64,000 nucleotides of DNA. Origin: Alphaproteobacteria bacterium (GTDB lineage Bacteria; Pseudomonadota; Alphaproteobacteria; Rhodobacterales; Rhodobacteraceae). The DNA is taken from assembly GCA_030431825.1 (NCBI GenBank), contig JAUIIJ010000004.1, positions 95,634 through 159,633 on the forward strand, given 5' to 3'. Position numbers and translations under genes: made by a program. A model generated the notes under the pieces. The model searched no databases and was not told the origin of the DNA. It was given only the letters and a program-made list of their open reading frames with translations. Below are positions 17,532-26,212 of the stretch, piece after piece (position 1 is the first letter of the stretch; each line of letters begins with the position of its first letter).

Positions 17532-17963
17532 TCATCGCACCACGTAAACCGAGCATTGCGAGTGGTTCACGATCCGCGACGCATTCGGTCCGAGCAGGAA
17601 ATCCTTGACGTCAGGCTTGCTCGCGCCGATGACGATCAGGTCGGTGCCCGCCTTTTCCGCAACCGACAGGATTTCCTTGTAGGCCGAGCCGGTTGCCACA
17701 ACATGACGCACCGAGCGGTTGCGCTCTTCTCCGAGCGTCGCGACACACAGCTCGCGCAGATGTCTATCGGCTTCCTCTTCGGCCTTCTGGTGAAACCCCG
17801 GATCGAAATACCCGGACACGAGGCTGGTGCCGAAATCCGGCACAACGGTGATCACGTCAAGCTGGGCATCGTGCAGCCCGGCAATCATCGCCGCCTCCTG
17901 CAATACCGCGCGGTCGGTGTCGCCGTCGCTGACATCGACGGCACAAAGAACTGATTTCGTCAT
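17532..17963 (-). CDS. Universal stress protein (UspA family), TRAP-linked
   Basis: 143 aa. The ATP-binding motif reads GASKPDVKDFLLGPNASRIV near the C-terminus (G-x2-G-x9-G-S/T type with a variant first part), and VLCAVDVSDGD opens the fold. The ATG overlaps the stop of the TRAP permease (ATGA), so it is translated with it. In Halomonas the Usp TeaD sits in the same position behind TRAP transporter TeaABC and modulates uptake, so a similar regulatory role is reasonable but unproven. Confidence 0.9.
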   Translation of the reverse strand: MTKSVLCAVDVSDGDTDRAVLQEAAMIAGLHDAQLDVITVVPDFGTSLVSGYFDPGFHQKAEEEADRHLRELCVATLGEERNRSVRHVVATGSAYKEILSVAEKAGTDLIVIGASKPDVKDFLLGPNASRIVNHSQCSVYVVR

Positions 17964-20569
17964 GCGGGAACTCCTTCTCTGGACGCGCGCGCCCGCTGAG
18001 CGAAGGCGAGCAGGCCAAGCAGGATGAGCGCCGGGATAAAGATCAACTCCTTGGGCATCTGGTCCGCGGGCACCTGTACCTTGGACAGCTGCACAGGCGC
18101 GTCGGCATAGAAATCGAAACTGCTCAGATCCGAGGACACGGGCGTGCCGAACATGGGTTCATCCAGCTTCGCGATACCGTCTTCTTCCAACACGATCAGC
18201 CCCATCGCATCCAGCCGCTCCTGACCGGTAGCTTCCGGCCCGACAACCAGCAACAGGGTGGTGTCCTTCATCTCGCCGGTATCGAAATCCGGCCCGCTGA
18301 CAACCACGCGCAGCTCACGCCCTTCGGCGGCGGTGTCCAGCCGTTCGACAAGCGCCGTGGGCTCGATCTGCTGATACGGCGGTTGCAGGCGGTTCATGAA
18401 GAAGTCGGGACGGAACAGCGCAAAGGCGATGAGAACCAGAGCGACGCTTTCATAGATGCGGTTCTTGGTCACGAACCAGCCCATGGTGCCGGCAGTGAAC
18501 ACGAGGATCGCGATCGTTGCCGTCACCGCGACCAGTATCCCCTGCACCCATCCGACGTCGATCAGCAGCAGATCGGTGTTGAAGATGAACACGAAGGGCA
18601 GAGCGACGGTCCGCAGGCTGTAGAAGAAGGCGATAAAGCCGGTCTTGATGGCGTCACCACCGGACACGGCCGCCGCGGCAAAGCTGGCGAGGCCCACGGG
18701 CGGTGTCACATCGGCCATGATCCCGAAATAGAACACGAACAGGTGCACCGCGATCAACGGCACGATCAGGCCCGATTGCGCGCCCAGTTCGACCACCACA
18801 CCGGCCATCAGCGAGCTGACCACGATATAGTTCGCGGTCGTCGGAAGCCCCATGCCCAGGATCAGCGACAGCAATCCCACCATGATCAGCATCAGGATCA
18901 GATTGCCCCCCGACAGGAATTCGACCAGATCGGCCATGACCTGGCCCACCCCGGTCAGCGTGACGGTGCCGACAATCACACCGGCGGTCGCGGTTGCAAG
19001 CGCGATGCCGATCATGTTGCGCGCACCGTCGATCAGACCCTGCCAGAGGTCGCCCACGCCGCTCATGAAGGTTTGCGCCATATTGCTCTGGCCGCGGAAA
19101 ATCGCCTTGAGCGGTTTCTGCGTCAGCAGGATCACGAACAGCAGCGCGGTCGCCCAGAAGGCTGACAGCCCCGGGGATTTCTGTTCGATCATCAGGAAGT
19201 AGACAAGCACGATGATCGGCAGCAGGTAATAGAGCCCCGCGCGGTAGATCTCGGCCACCACCGGCAGCTCGACATCCTCGGCGTTCGGATCATCCGGCAC
19301 CAGATCATCGGTTCCCGACGCCAGCCACAACAGCGCGACATAGGCGGCGAAAACCAGAAGCGACAGGGTCAGACCCGACGCATTGGGCATCAGGGCGATG
19401 ATTGCCTTGACCGGGTATTGCACCCCGTAGCACAGCAGCGCAAAGCCGACAAAGAACAGCGCCATGCCGCCAATGGTCTTGCCCATCGACACCGTCCGGT
19501 TGCCCAGCGTCGGCATGTTCCGCTTCACCGCTTCCAGATGCACGATGTAAACCAGGGCAATGTAGGAAATCGCCGCAGGCAGAAACGCGTGGGTGATAAC
19601 CTCGACATAGGAAATGCCGACATATTCCACCATCAGAAACGCGGCCGCCCCCATGACGGGCGGCATGATCTGCCCGTTGACCGAGCTTGCGACCTCGACC
19701 GACCCGGCCTGTTCGCTGCTGAACCCGACGCGTTTCATCAGCGGAATGGTAAAGGTTCCGGTCGTCACCACGTTCGCGATGGACGAACCCGAAATCAGGC
19801 CGGTCGCCGCCGAACCGACAACCGCCGCCTTGGCCGGACCACCGCGCAGGTGTCCGAGCGCGCCGAACGCCATCTTGATAAAGTAATTGCCCGCCCCGGC
19901 CTTGTCGAGCAGCGCCCCGAAGAGCACGAAGAGGAACACGAACTTGGTTGATACCCCGAGCGCAATGCCGAACACCCCCTCGGACGTGATCCACATGTGG
20001 CTCATTGCCTTTTGCAGGCTGGCCCCCTTCCAGCGGATGACGTCGGGCACCCATTCGGAAGAACCGAAGAAGACGTAGAGCAGAAAGATCGAAGCGATGA
20101 TGGCCATCGCCGGACCAAGCGCGCGGCGCGCGCCTTCGAACAGGAGCAGCAGACCGATCAGCGAGACCCACTTGTCGGTGTCATCCGCGAGGCCTCCGGA
20201 CCTGACGATCTTTTCGTAGAAGAAATATCCGTACATGGCGATGAATGCGCCAAGCACGCCCATGATCCAGTCCTGGATCGGGATATAGTTCCGGGGCGAG
20301 GATTTCAGCGCCGGATAGGCCATGAAGGCCAGGAAAAGACCAAAGGCGAGGTGGATCGAGCGATCATTGTTGATGATCGCGCCGGGCAGCACCAGGTTGG
20401 ACACCGGAGAGGCCAGCACGACCTGAAACAGCGACCAGATCACCGCGACGATCGCCAGGAAGGTGCCGACGGAACCGGCGGGGTTGCGTGCGCCCGAATC
20501 GCTGGACGATACCAGATCCTGCAGCTCTTCTTCGCTCAGAGGGCCTTTGCCCGGCGTGTCTTGGGCCAT
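17960..20569 (-). CDS. TRAP transporter fused permease (DctQ-DctM, TAXI-associated)
   Basis: 869 aa. Many hydrophobic segments cover about residues 35-700: the small 4-TM part (about 35-165) and the large DctM part with GLISGSSIANVVTTGTFTIPLMKR and GMGLPTTANYIVVSSLMAG. A non-membrane C-terminal stretch (about 720-830) is typical of the long TAXI permeases. It imports a carboxylate or amino-acid-like solute with a cation gradient, fed by the TAXI binding protein encoded upstream. ATG 20569 follows GGGAG. A hairpin lies between it and the binding-protein gene. Confidence 0.93.
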   Translation of the reverse strand: MAQDTPGKGPLSEEELQDLVSSSDSGARNPAGSVGTFLAIVAVIWSLFQVVLASPVSNLVLPGAIINNDRSIHLAFGLFLAFMAYPALKSSPRNYIPIQDWIMGVLGAFIAMYGYFFYEKIVRSGGLADDTDKWVSLIGLLLLFEGARRALGPAMAIIASIFLLYVFFGSSEWVPDVIRWKGASLQKAMSHMWITSEGVFGIALGVSTKFVFLFVLFGALLDKAGAGNYFIKMAFGALGHLRGGPAKAAVVGSAATGLISGSSIANVVTTGTFTIPLMKRVGFSSEQAGSVEVASSVNGQIMPPVMGAAAFLMVEYVGISYVEVITHAFLPAAISYIALVYIVHLEAVKRNMPTLGNRTVSMGKTIGGMALFFVGFALLCYGVQYPVKAIIALMPNASGLTLSLLVFAAYVALLWLASGTDDLVPDDPNAEDVELPVVAEIYRAGLYYLLPIIVLVYFLMIEQKSPGLSAFWATALLFVILLTQKPLKAIFRGQSNMAQTFMSGVGDLWQGLIDGARNMIGIALATATAGVIVGTVTLTGVGQVMADLVEFLSGGNLILMLIMVGLLSLILGMGLPTTANYIVVSSLMAGVVVELGAQSGLIVPLIAVHLFVFYFGIMADVTPPVGLASFAAAAVSGGDAIKTGFIAFFYSLRTVALPFVFIFNTDLLLIDVGWVQGILVAVTATIAILVFTAGTMGWFVTKNRIYESVALVLIAFALFRPDFFMNRLQPPYQQIEPTALVERLDTAAEGRELRVVVSGPDFDTGEMKDTTLLLVVGPEATGQERLDAMGLIVLEEDGIAKLDEPMFGTPVSSDLSSFDFYADAPVQLSKVQVPADQMPKELIFIPALILLGLLAFAQRARASREGVPA

Positions 20570-20626
20570 CAATCACTCTCCCTGATCATCGCATTCCTGC
20601 GTTTTTATTGTTCGGAAAATAGGACA

Positions 20627-20652
20627 ACCGGGGGCGGTCTGCCGCCCCCGGT
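20627..20652 (-). terminator. Perfect GC-rich hairpin between TAXI binding-protein and permease genes
   Basis: Eleven-base arms ACCGGGGGCGG (20627-20637) and CCGCCCCCGGT (20642-20652) surround a 4-nt loop. It lies just after the binding-protein stop (20665) and 58 bp before the permease start. No immediate U-tract follows on the minus strand; the nearest T-run is about 10 nt on. It more likely stabilises the upstream mRNA or attenuates read-through than terminates fully, giving more binding protein than permease. Confidence 0.6.
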
Positions 20653-20664
20653 ATTCAGGCGGGC

Positions 20665-21636
20665 TTATTCGATCCAGCCCTGTTCCCTGTAATACTTGGC
20701 CGCGCCGTCATGCAGCGGAGCCGACAGGCCGGCGGTCGCCATTTCCTCGGGCTTGAGGTTGGCAAAGGCCGGGTGCAGTTTCTTGAAGTCGTCGAAGTTC
20801 TCGAAGACCGAGGACACGACCGCATAAACCGCGTCTTCGGACACATCTGCCGAGCTCACGAGGGTCGCACCGACACCAAAGGTGGTCACATCCTCATCCG
20901 TGCCGCGATACATGCCACCCGGGATCGTCGCCGTCCGGTAGTAGCTGTTGTCGGCAATCAGCTTGTCGATGGCTTCGCCGGTCACGTTGACCACGACGCT
21001 GTCGCAGGCGGTGGTTGCCTCCTGGATCGTGCCCGAGGGGTGGCCCACGGTAAAGACGATCGCGTCGACCTGGTTGTCGCAGAGCGCGGCAGATTGCTCG
21101 GCCGGTTTCAGTTCCGCGGCAAGTGCGAAATCATCTGTTGTCCAGCCCTTCTCGGCCATCACGATCTCGAAGGTGCCACGGGCGCCGGAACCGGGGTTGC
21201 CCAGGTTGACGCGCTTGCCCTTGAGGTCATCGAAGGTCTTGATGCCGCTGTCGCTGCGCGCGACGACGGTGAACGGCTCGGGATGGATCGAGAACACCGC
21301 CCGCAGGTTTTCAAACGGCCCATCCGCTTCGAAATTGTCCGACGTGCCGTTATATGCGTGGAATTGCCAGTCGGACTGGGCGACGCCGAATTCAAGCTCG
21401 CCAGCGCGAATGGTCTTGATGTTGTAAACCGAACCGCCGGTCGATTCGACCGAGCAGCGAATGCCGTGCTCTTTGCGGTCCTTGTTGACAAGACGGCAGA
21501 TCGCGCCGCCCGTCGGATAGTAAACCCCGGTCACGCCGCCGGTGCCGATGGTGATGAATTCCTCGGCCATGGCCGCCGGGGCCATGAATGCCGCAGTGAC
21601 CAACGCGCCCAGCGTCAGCTTTGATTGATATTTCAT
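20665..21636 (-). CDS. TAXI family TRAP transporter solute-binding protein
   Basis: 323 aa with a Sec signal peptide (about 1-24, cut after PAAMA). The mature start ITIGTGGVTGVYYPTGGAICRLVN and NLGNPGSGARGTFEIV are hallmark TAXI segments. It binds a solute (glutamate, other carboxylates or aromatic acids in known cases) in the periplasm and feeds the fused TRAP permease downstream. The ATG follows GGGAGAAACTGG. Confidence 0.94.
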   Translation of the reverse strand: MKYQSKLTLGALVTAAFMAPAAMAEEFITIGTGGVTGVYYPTGGAICRLVNKDRKEHGIRCSVESTGGSVYNIKTIRAGELEFGVAQSDWQFHAYNGTSDNFEADGPFENLRAVFSIHPEPFTVVARSDSGIKTFDDLKGKRVNLGNPGSGARGTFEIVMAEKGWTTDDFALAAELKPAEQSAALCDNQVDAIVFTVGHPSGTIQEATTACDSVVVNVTGEAIDKLIADNSYYRTATIPGGMYRGTDEDVTTFGVGATLVSSADVSEDAVYAVVSSVFENFDDFKKLHPAFANLKPEEMATAGLSAPLHDGAAKYYREQGWIE

Positions 21637-21827
21637 CCAGTTTCTCCCGTCTCACAATTCTTGGTCAGATGAAGGTAAAGGCGTAGGTGGTTCGTGTAAC
21701 GGCGACAATAAACTTGCCTGATTTTCTCAATGTATCAGCTATTTAAACGTCACCATGTCACCTCCCCCGAGGTCTTGGAGCGTTCCACCGGTCTTGCCTG
21801 TTGTCAAGTGCGCCTCGCGTCGGCAGA

Positions 21828-21865
21828 GGCGAAGTTTTCTTCGCCGGATCGCCCGCGCAGGCGAT
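21828..21865. other. Two small hairpins downstream of the CaiB-family gene
   Basis: GGCGAAG/CTTCGCC (21828-21834 and 21839-21845) around TTTT, and ATCGCC/GGCGAT (21848-21853 and 21860-21865). They lie just past the stop of the CoA-transferase gene and upstream of the TRAP operon on the same strand. No T-run follows, so they are transcript-end or processing signals at most. The remaining 21637-21827 stretch, which must hold the TRAP promoter, shows no clear consensus. Confidence 0.35.
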
Positions 21866-21896
21866 TTCATTGCCCGAAAGTGCATTTGCGACCCCT

Positions 21897-22991
21897 CTAT
21901 TTTGCGGATTTGGACAGTTCGGCGAGAATCGCACGGCCATGTTCGCCGCGCGCCGGAACCGGTGGCGGAGACCAGTCCGCGCGCCCGGAGAATCGCGGTG
22001 CCGGCGCGGCCTGCAACCCGCCTTCGGCCTCGACCCATGCGCGGCGGGCCGCGTTCATCGGGTGACGCGATGCCTGCTCTGGCGTCAGCACCGGCGCAAC
22101 GCAGGCATCGGCGCCATCGAACACCGCCTGCCACTCTGCCTGGGAGCGCCCTGCAAACAGCGTCTCCAACCGTTGCGACAATCGTGGCCACATTGCCGGA
22201 TCGAACTGGGCCGCAAATTCCACATCGTCCGCGAGCCCCAGGCGGTCCAGAAATATCGCATAGAATTTCGGTTCCAGGCACTGAACACTCATGAACCGGC
22301 CATCCGCTGTCTCGTAGGTGCGGCTCCAATGTGGGCCGTCAAGCAGGCTGTGCCCCCGCTCCGAGCGGAACCCGCCGGATTGCGCCAGCGTCATCAGCAG
22401 GTTCATCATGTTGGCCGCCCCGTCATAGATCGCCGCGTCCACGACCGTGCCGCGACCGGTCGCGCGCGCACTCAGGATGCCCGCGAGAATCCCGACCACG
22501 AGGTAGAGCGCCCCGCCGCCGATATCCCCGACCAGCGTGGGTGGCGCAACGGGCGGTTGTCCTGCCGGTGACGCGTGCCACAGCGCCCCGGCCAGACCGA
22601 TATAATTCATGTCGTGCCCCGCCCGATCGGACAGAGGCCCCTCCTGCCCCCAGCCTGTCATGCGCCCGTAGACCAGCGCCGGATTCCTGGCGTGACATGT
22701 CTCCGGCCCCAGCCCCAGCCGTTCCATCACACCGGGCCGAAACCCCTCGATCAGAGCATCGGAGGTCGCGATCAGCGCAAGCGCCGTGTCCCGGTCCTGC
22801 GGCGATTTGAGGTCCAGCGCGATGGACCGCTTGCCGCGATCAAGGATCGGTCGGTCGGGCATGCCGGGCGCCGGCGCTCCTTGCGCGCGATGCACCACGA
22901 TGACATCCGCCCCCAGATCCGCCAGCATCATCCCGGCGAAAGGTCCGGGCCCGAGTCCCTCGATCTCGATGATCCGAATTCCGTTCAACAT
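21897..22991 (-). CDS. CaiB/BaiF family CoA-transferase (alpha-methylacyl-CoA racemase-like)
   Basis: 364 aa class III CoA-transferase fold. The N-terminus IRIIEIEGLGPGPFAGMMLADLGADVIVV, the RGKRSIALDLKSP segment and the catalytic-region Asp in RAGHDMNYIGLAG are typical of the racemase branch (MCR/AMACR), where a His and this Asp exchange the alpha proton. It could equally be a CoA-transferase. Start ATG 22991 was chosen because the conserved fold begins there; a longer frame to 23078 lacks family character. Confidence 0.87.
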   Translation of the reverse strand: MLNGIRIIEIEGLGPGPFAGMMLADLGADVIVVHRAQGAPAPGMPDRPILDRGKRSIALDLKSPQDRDTALALIATSDALIEGFRPGVMERLGLGPETCHARNPALVYGRMTGWGQEGPLSDRAGHDMNYIGLAGALWHASPAGQPPVAPPTLVGDIGGGALYLVVGILAGILSARATGRGTVVDAAIYDGAANMMNLLMTLAQSGGFRSERGHSLLDGPHWSRTYETADGRFMSVQCLEPKFYAIFLDRLGLADDVEFAAQFDPAMWPRLSQRLETLFAGRSQAEWQAVFDGADACVAPVLTPEQASRHPMNAARRAWVEAEGGLQAAPAPRFSGRADWSPPPVPARGEHGRAILAELSKSAK

Positions 22992-23202
22992 GGTGTCGCG
23001 CCCCGCCTGCCGCAGTTGCAGTGACCCTGCCAGATCAGCCGCCTGCATGCACCGGGCAATTTCGCAAAGGCTCCACATAATCGGATCAGAACTGCACCCG
23101 GTTTGTAGAAAGTAAGGAAAACACTACATTGCGCCGCCCTGTTCACTTCGCTAACGTTCAGGTGCCAAATGTGATTTTTTCCGCACTTGGTTGCGACCGT
23201 TT

Positions 23203-23231
23203 TTGACAAGCAATTGAAACTGAGTGTTTTC
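23203..23231 (+). promoter_or_regulatory. Possible promoter of the HExxH-protein gene
   Basis: A perfect TTGACA (23203-23208) lies in the AT-rich divergent region and ends 58 bp before the ATG at 23267. At 17-nt spacing the -10 would be GTTTTC, which is poor, so the call rests on the -35 alone. Confidence 0.25.
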
Positions 23232-23266
23232 GGTCAGGCCGCGACCGGTTGCCGAGGTAATTGGAC

Positions 23267-24097
23267 ATGTTCACGCGCATTCTACGGAAAGTCCCGTGCG
23301 CTTCTGCGTCCCGAACCACTTGCAGCATGCTCGTCATGGCCCTTTCGCTGACCACCCTGCCCCAGGCCGCATCAGCGGCCGGAGATTATCCCTATGATGC
23401 GACCGCCGACACGGTTTTCGACATCATTCGCGACAGTGACCCGAGCACGTTTCTCTGTCTGGCCTATGAAGGCCGGACAATCCGCCAGATGTGGGACAAG
23501 CGGCTGGACGACGAATCCGATCTGGAGGTGTTTCATTTCACCGCCCATTTCAGCGACATGCCGGCAATCGACATCATTCTGAACCCCGAATTCGAGACCC
23601 CCGAAGCCGCCCGCCGCGAAGCGCAGAAATATACGCGCAGGCTGGGTCAGGTGCCGCTTGTGTTCCGCCATGGCATTCGCCAGTTTGGAATTCACGCGGG
23701 CGACCGTGGATTTCACGCCGGAACCGGCAAGGTGTTCGTCTATGCGCAGATGGCCGAGCGTCGCATTGCGGAAAACCATCTGGAAGAATCACTGCTGCAC
23801 GAAGGGGTTCATGCCACGCTCGATGCAGAATACCGCCTGGCACCCGAATGGATCGCGGCACAGCAGAGCGATGGACGTTTCCTGACCCGCTATGCCGCGC
23901 GCCGGCCGGACCGCGAGGATCTCGCGGAGACCGCCTTGTTTGCATATTCGTTGCTGCGCCATCCCGGCCGCATTCCACCTGCCGACAGCGCGGTCATCGC
24001 CCGGACAACCCCGGCGCGCATCGCCGTAATCGAGAGAATTCTACAAAGACCGCTCGACATTCCCCCGCCGACACCGCCGCCGGAAGGATGCGAATAG
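23267..24097 (+). CDS. Secreted putative zinc metallopeptidase (HExxH)
   Basis: 276 aa, family not recognised. A signal peptide covers about residues 1-38 (basic n-region, hydrophobic core MLVMALSLTTLPQAASA). The zinc-binding HExxH is HEGVH at residues 178-182, inside a helix (EESLLHEGVHATLD). A downstream Glu (E217 or E221, in DREDLAET) could be the third ligand. The C-terminus is Pro-rich (DIPPPTPPPEG). It may be a periplasmic or secreted protease, or an inactive relative. It precedes the 2OG oxygenase gene by 86 bp and faces the radical SAM/C39 operon. ATG 23267 is behind GAGGT; a TTG two codons earlier is too close to that site. Confidence 0.7.
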   Translation: MFTRILRKVPCASASRTTCSMLVMALSLTTLPQAASAAGDYPYDATADTVFDIIRDSDPSTFLCLAYEGRTIRQMWDKRLDDESDLEVFHFTAHFSDMPAIDIILNPEFETPEAARREAQKYTRRLGQVPLVFRHGIRQFGIHAGDRGFHAGTGKVFVYAQMAERRIAENHLEESLLHEGVHATLDAEYRLAPEWIAAQQSDGRFLTRYAARRPDREDLAETALFAYSLLRHPGRIPPADSAVIARTTPARIAVIERILQRPLDIPPPTPPPEGCE

Positions 24098-24183
24098 AGA
24101 ATAACAATTTCGATCTATATTTTACCCGACCATACAGCCAGAAAACCGATTTTTCGCCATTTTCAATTTACCAGGAGATTATC

Positions 24184-24867
24184 ATGACGCGTACAATTTC
24201 ACAGATAGACACTCCGGGCGGGCAGGATGAACTGCGCCGCGACGACTATTTCCCGACGCTGGTCTATTCGACCAAGCTTCATGACGCGGAGTCGATGAAC
24301 AAGGAAATCCTCGCCGCGATACTGGCCGAGCGCGACAAGGACTCAAAAGGGATCGAACGGTCGAATTATCGTTCGCTCGGAGGCTGGCACAGCCATAACA
24401 ATCTGCACAAGGACCCAAAGTTCGGCCGCCTGACCAAGCGCGTCAATACGATGCTGGCCGGTGTGAGCGAAAACCTCGGATACGATACCAAGCGCGAACT
24501 CAAGGTTTCGACCATGTGGTCGATCACCAACCCGCCGCTCAGTTCGAACCGCGCCCATATTCACCCTGGCGCATTGTGGAGCGGTGTGTATTACGTGCAG
24601 GCGCCCGAAGGCGCGGGCGCAATCGATTTCGTCGATCCCCGCGTGGTGACGATCATGAACAGCCCCGTCTACATTCCCAAGAAACGCCGCAAGACCGAGT
24701 GCTGGACCAAGGTCAAGGTCAAGCCGGTCGCCGGCAAGATGCTGTTCTTTCCAAGCTGGCTCTATCACGCGGTTGAGCCGAACCTGGCACAGGGCGACGG
24801 CCCGGAAGCCGAGCGGATCATCATCAGTTTCAACGTCAACCAGTTCAAGATACCCAGCAAGAAATAA
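24184..24867 (+). CDS. 2OG-Fe(II) oxygenase (TIGR02466-like)
   Basis: 227 aa, cytosolic. It has the double-stranded beta-helix core of the putative 2-oxoglutarate oxygenases: HIHPGALWSGVYYV (candidate iron His at 125/127), IDFVDPR (Asp 148/151), FPSWLYHAVEPN (His 195) and RIIISFN (2OG-binding Arg 211). The family probably hydroxylates a peptide or protein side chain; no substrate is established. The ribosome site AGGAGA is strong. A terminator directly follows. Position beside a radical SAM maturase operon suggests a role in modifying the same product; this is inference. Confidence 0.82.
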   Translation: MTRTISQIDTPGGQDELRRDDYFPTLVYSTKLHDAESMNKEILAAILAERDKDSKGIERSNYRSLGGWHSHNNLHKDPKFGRLTKRVNTMLAGVSENLGYDTKRELKVSTMWSITNPPLSSNRAHIHPGALWSGVYYVQAPEGAGAIDFVDPRVVTIMNSPVYIPKKRRKTECWTKVKVKPVAGKMLFFPSWLYHAVEPNLAQGDGPEAERIIISFNVNQFKIPSKK

Positions 24868-24886
24868 TCCGTTCTCCATGAACGGC

Positions 24887-24922
24887 AAACGGCCCCGGAA
24901 TCCTTCGGGGCCGTTTCTTTTT
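24887..24922 (+). terminator. Rho-independent terminator after the 2OG oxygenase gene
   Basis: Perfect 11-bp stem AAACGGCCCCG / CGGGGCCGTTT (24887-24897, 24906-24916), 8-nt loop, then CTTTTT. It ends the plus-strand pair and separates it from the convergent operon ending at 24977. Confidence 0.92.
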
Positions 24923-24976
24923 GCGTGATGCAAACAGTTCAGGAGCCGCAGTCACGGCGCATCGCGGTGGCCCCGG

Positions 24977-26209
24977 CTACCTGGACAAAGCCATCAGCCG
25001 GCGGTTGGCAATCTGCGACAACGCCACCGTGGATTTCGCAATGCTCAGCAGCACCACAACCGGCGCCACCGAGAACAATGAGGTCGAGACCAGCGAATCC
25101 GACAGGGTGATCGACATCTTCTGAAAACCCGCCGCGATCGGAAAGGCGTAGGAGGCAAAGATGATCAGAAACGCGATTCCCATGCCTAGGTCCTGGGTCA
25201 GCCGGAACCGCGCATGGGTCTCGCGCACCTTGCCCTGCATGTCGCCATAGCGGCGCAGACGGTCGCGCAGGACTTCCTTTTTCGCCTGTCGCAAGGCAAC
25301 GGGAGCGAGATGATCGTTCGACGCGCGAAACGAAAGAAAGGTCTTTTCAAGCCGGGTTTCGGCACGGTCATACGCCACGCCAAGCGCGCGCAGAACACCC
25401 CTGTCACCGATGGTCAGCGTCACGATGATCAGCGCAACAATCACCCCGATGACAACCAGCGGCGAAATGAAATAGACGAAACACAACAACAGCAGAAAGC
25501 CGAAAATCACCGCCTCTTCCTCGCGTTTGCGATCATTCTCGCGCAGGATTGATGTGACGTTGTTGACAGTAAGGGGTGCATGTTCGGCGGGGCGGTACTC
25601 GAACTGGAACTGCTCGCGCACGCGTATGAGCCCCTCTTCGCTCAGTGTCTTGCAACGCGCCCGCAACCCGACCGCGATCAACCCGATCCCCGCCGCCAGG
25701 GCAAAGATCAGCAGGAAGGGTTCGATGGCACGAATCTCGACCCCGCGACGCACCGCGTAGAACAGCACGATGATCGACATCACCGACAGGATCTTCGAGA
25801 TCAGCCGGTAGGCTTTCATCTCGCGCTGCTCGCTGTGCAACAGCGCATTCAGCCGTTTGGTCAGCCCCGGAATGTCGGTGACGTTGCCCAGCACGACTCC
25901 GCGCAACTCGATGATGGAACAGGTCGTTTCGCGATCCGGCACGGGAAACCGGTGCACCGTTCGCCAGGTCCCGGACGCCGGGTGCCAGCGTGCCAGTTCG
26001 CCCTGCCCGTCCCGACGCAGCAGCCTGAGCGCATAGCCGGCGCGTGGTGCCTCCGCCGGATCGTCGGTGACGGTCCACTGCGCCGCCGTGATGCTGCTGC
26101 CCCTCGGGTCCGAAAAGAACACATCGACCGGCAAGGGTGCCAGTTCGGGCGGCACGGTCGCCTCGCGATAGGGCCAGATGTCACCGAGAATGGGATAGGG
26201 TATGCTCAT
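24977..26209 (-). CDS. ABC-exporter-like membrane protein without ATPase domain
   Basis: 410 aa, not recognised as a named family. An N-terminal soluble region (about 1-130) is followed by six hydrophobic segments at about 138-155, 163-187, 233-252, 253-272, 333-355 and 370-395, with long polar stretches between 2 and 3 and between 4 and 5. That spacing is the type-1 ABC exporter topology. The protein ends right after the sixth segment; there is no Walker A, signature or Walker B motif. It follows the C39/TMD gene by 3 bp and is the last gene of the operon. The likely role is as half of a heteromeric membrane channel with the C39 protein. Confidence 0.7.
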   Translation of the reverse strand: MSIPYPILGDIWPYREATVPPELAPLPVDVFFSDPRGSSITAAQWTVTDDPAEAPRAGYALRLLRRDGQGELARWHPASGTWRTVHRFPVPDRETTCSIIELRGVVLGNVTDIPGLTKRLNALLHSEQREMKAYRLISKILSVMSIIVLFYAVRRGVEIRAIEPFLLIFALAAGIGLIAVGLRARCKTLSEEGLIRVREQFQFEYRPAEHAPLTVNNVTSILRENDRKREEEAVIFGFLLLLCFVYFISPLVVIGVIVALIIVTLTIGDRGVLRALGVAYDRAETRLEKTFLSFRASNDHLAPVALRQAKKEVLRDRLRRYGDMQGKVRETHARFRLTQDLGMGIAFLIIFASYAFPIAAGFQKMSITLSDSLVSTSLFSVAPVVVLLSIAKSTVALSQIANRRLMALSR

Positions 26210-26212
26210 CTC

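Noticed and set aside
18383..19165. 260-codon plus-strand frame rich in His, Gln and Asp
   Set aside because: Antisense to the TRAP permease; no domain.
22985..23209. 74-codon Cys-rich minus-strand frame between the CaiB gene and the HExxH gene, considered as a precursor peptide
   Set aside because: TTG start, no ribosome site, overlaps the CaiB start; no Gly-Gly leader.
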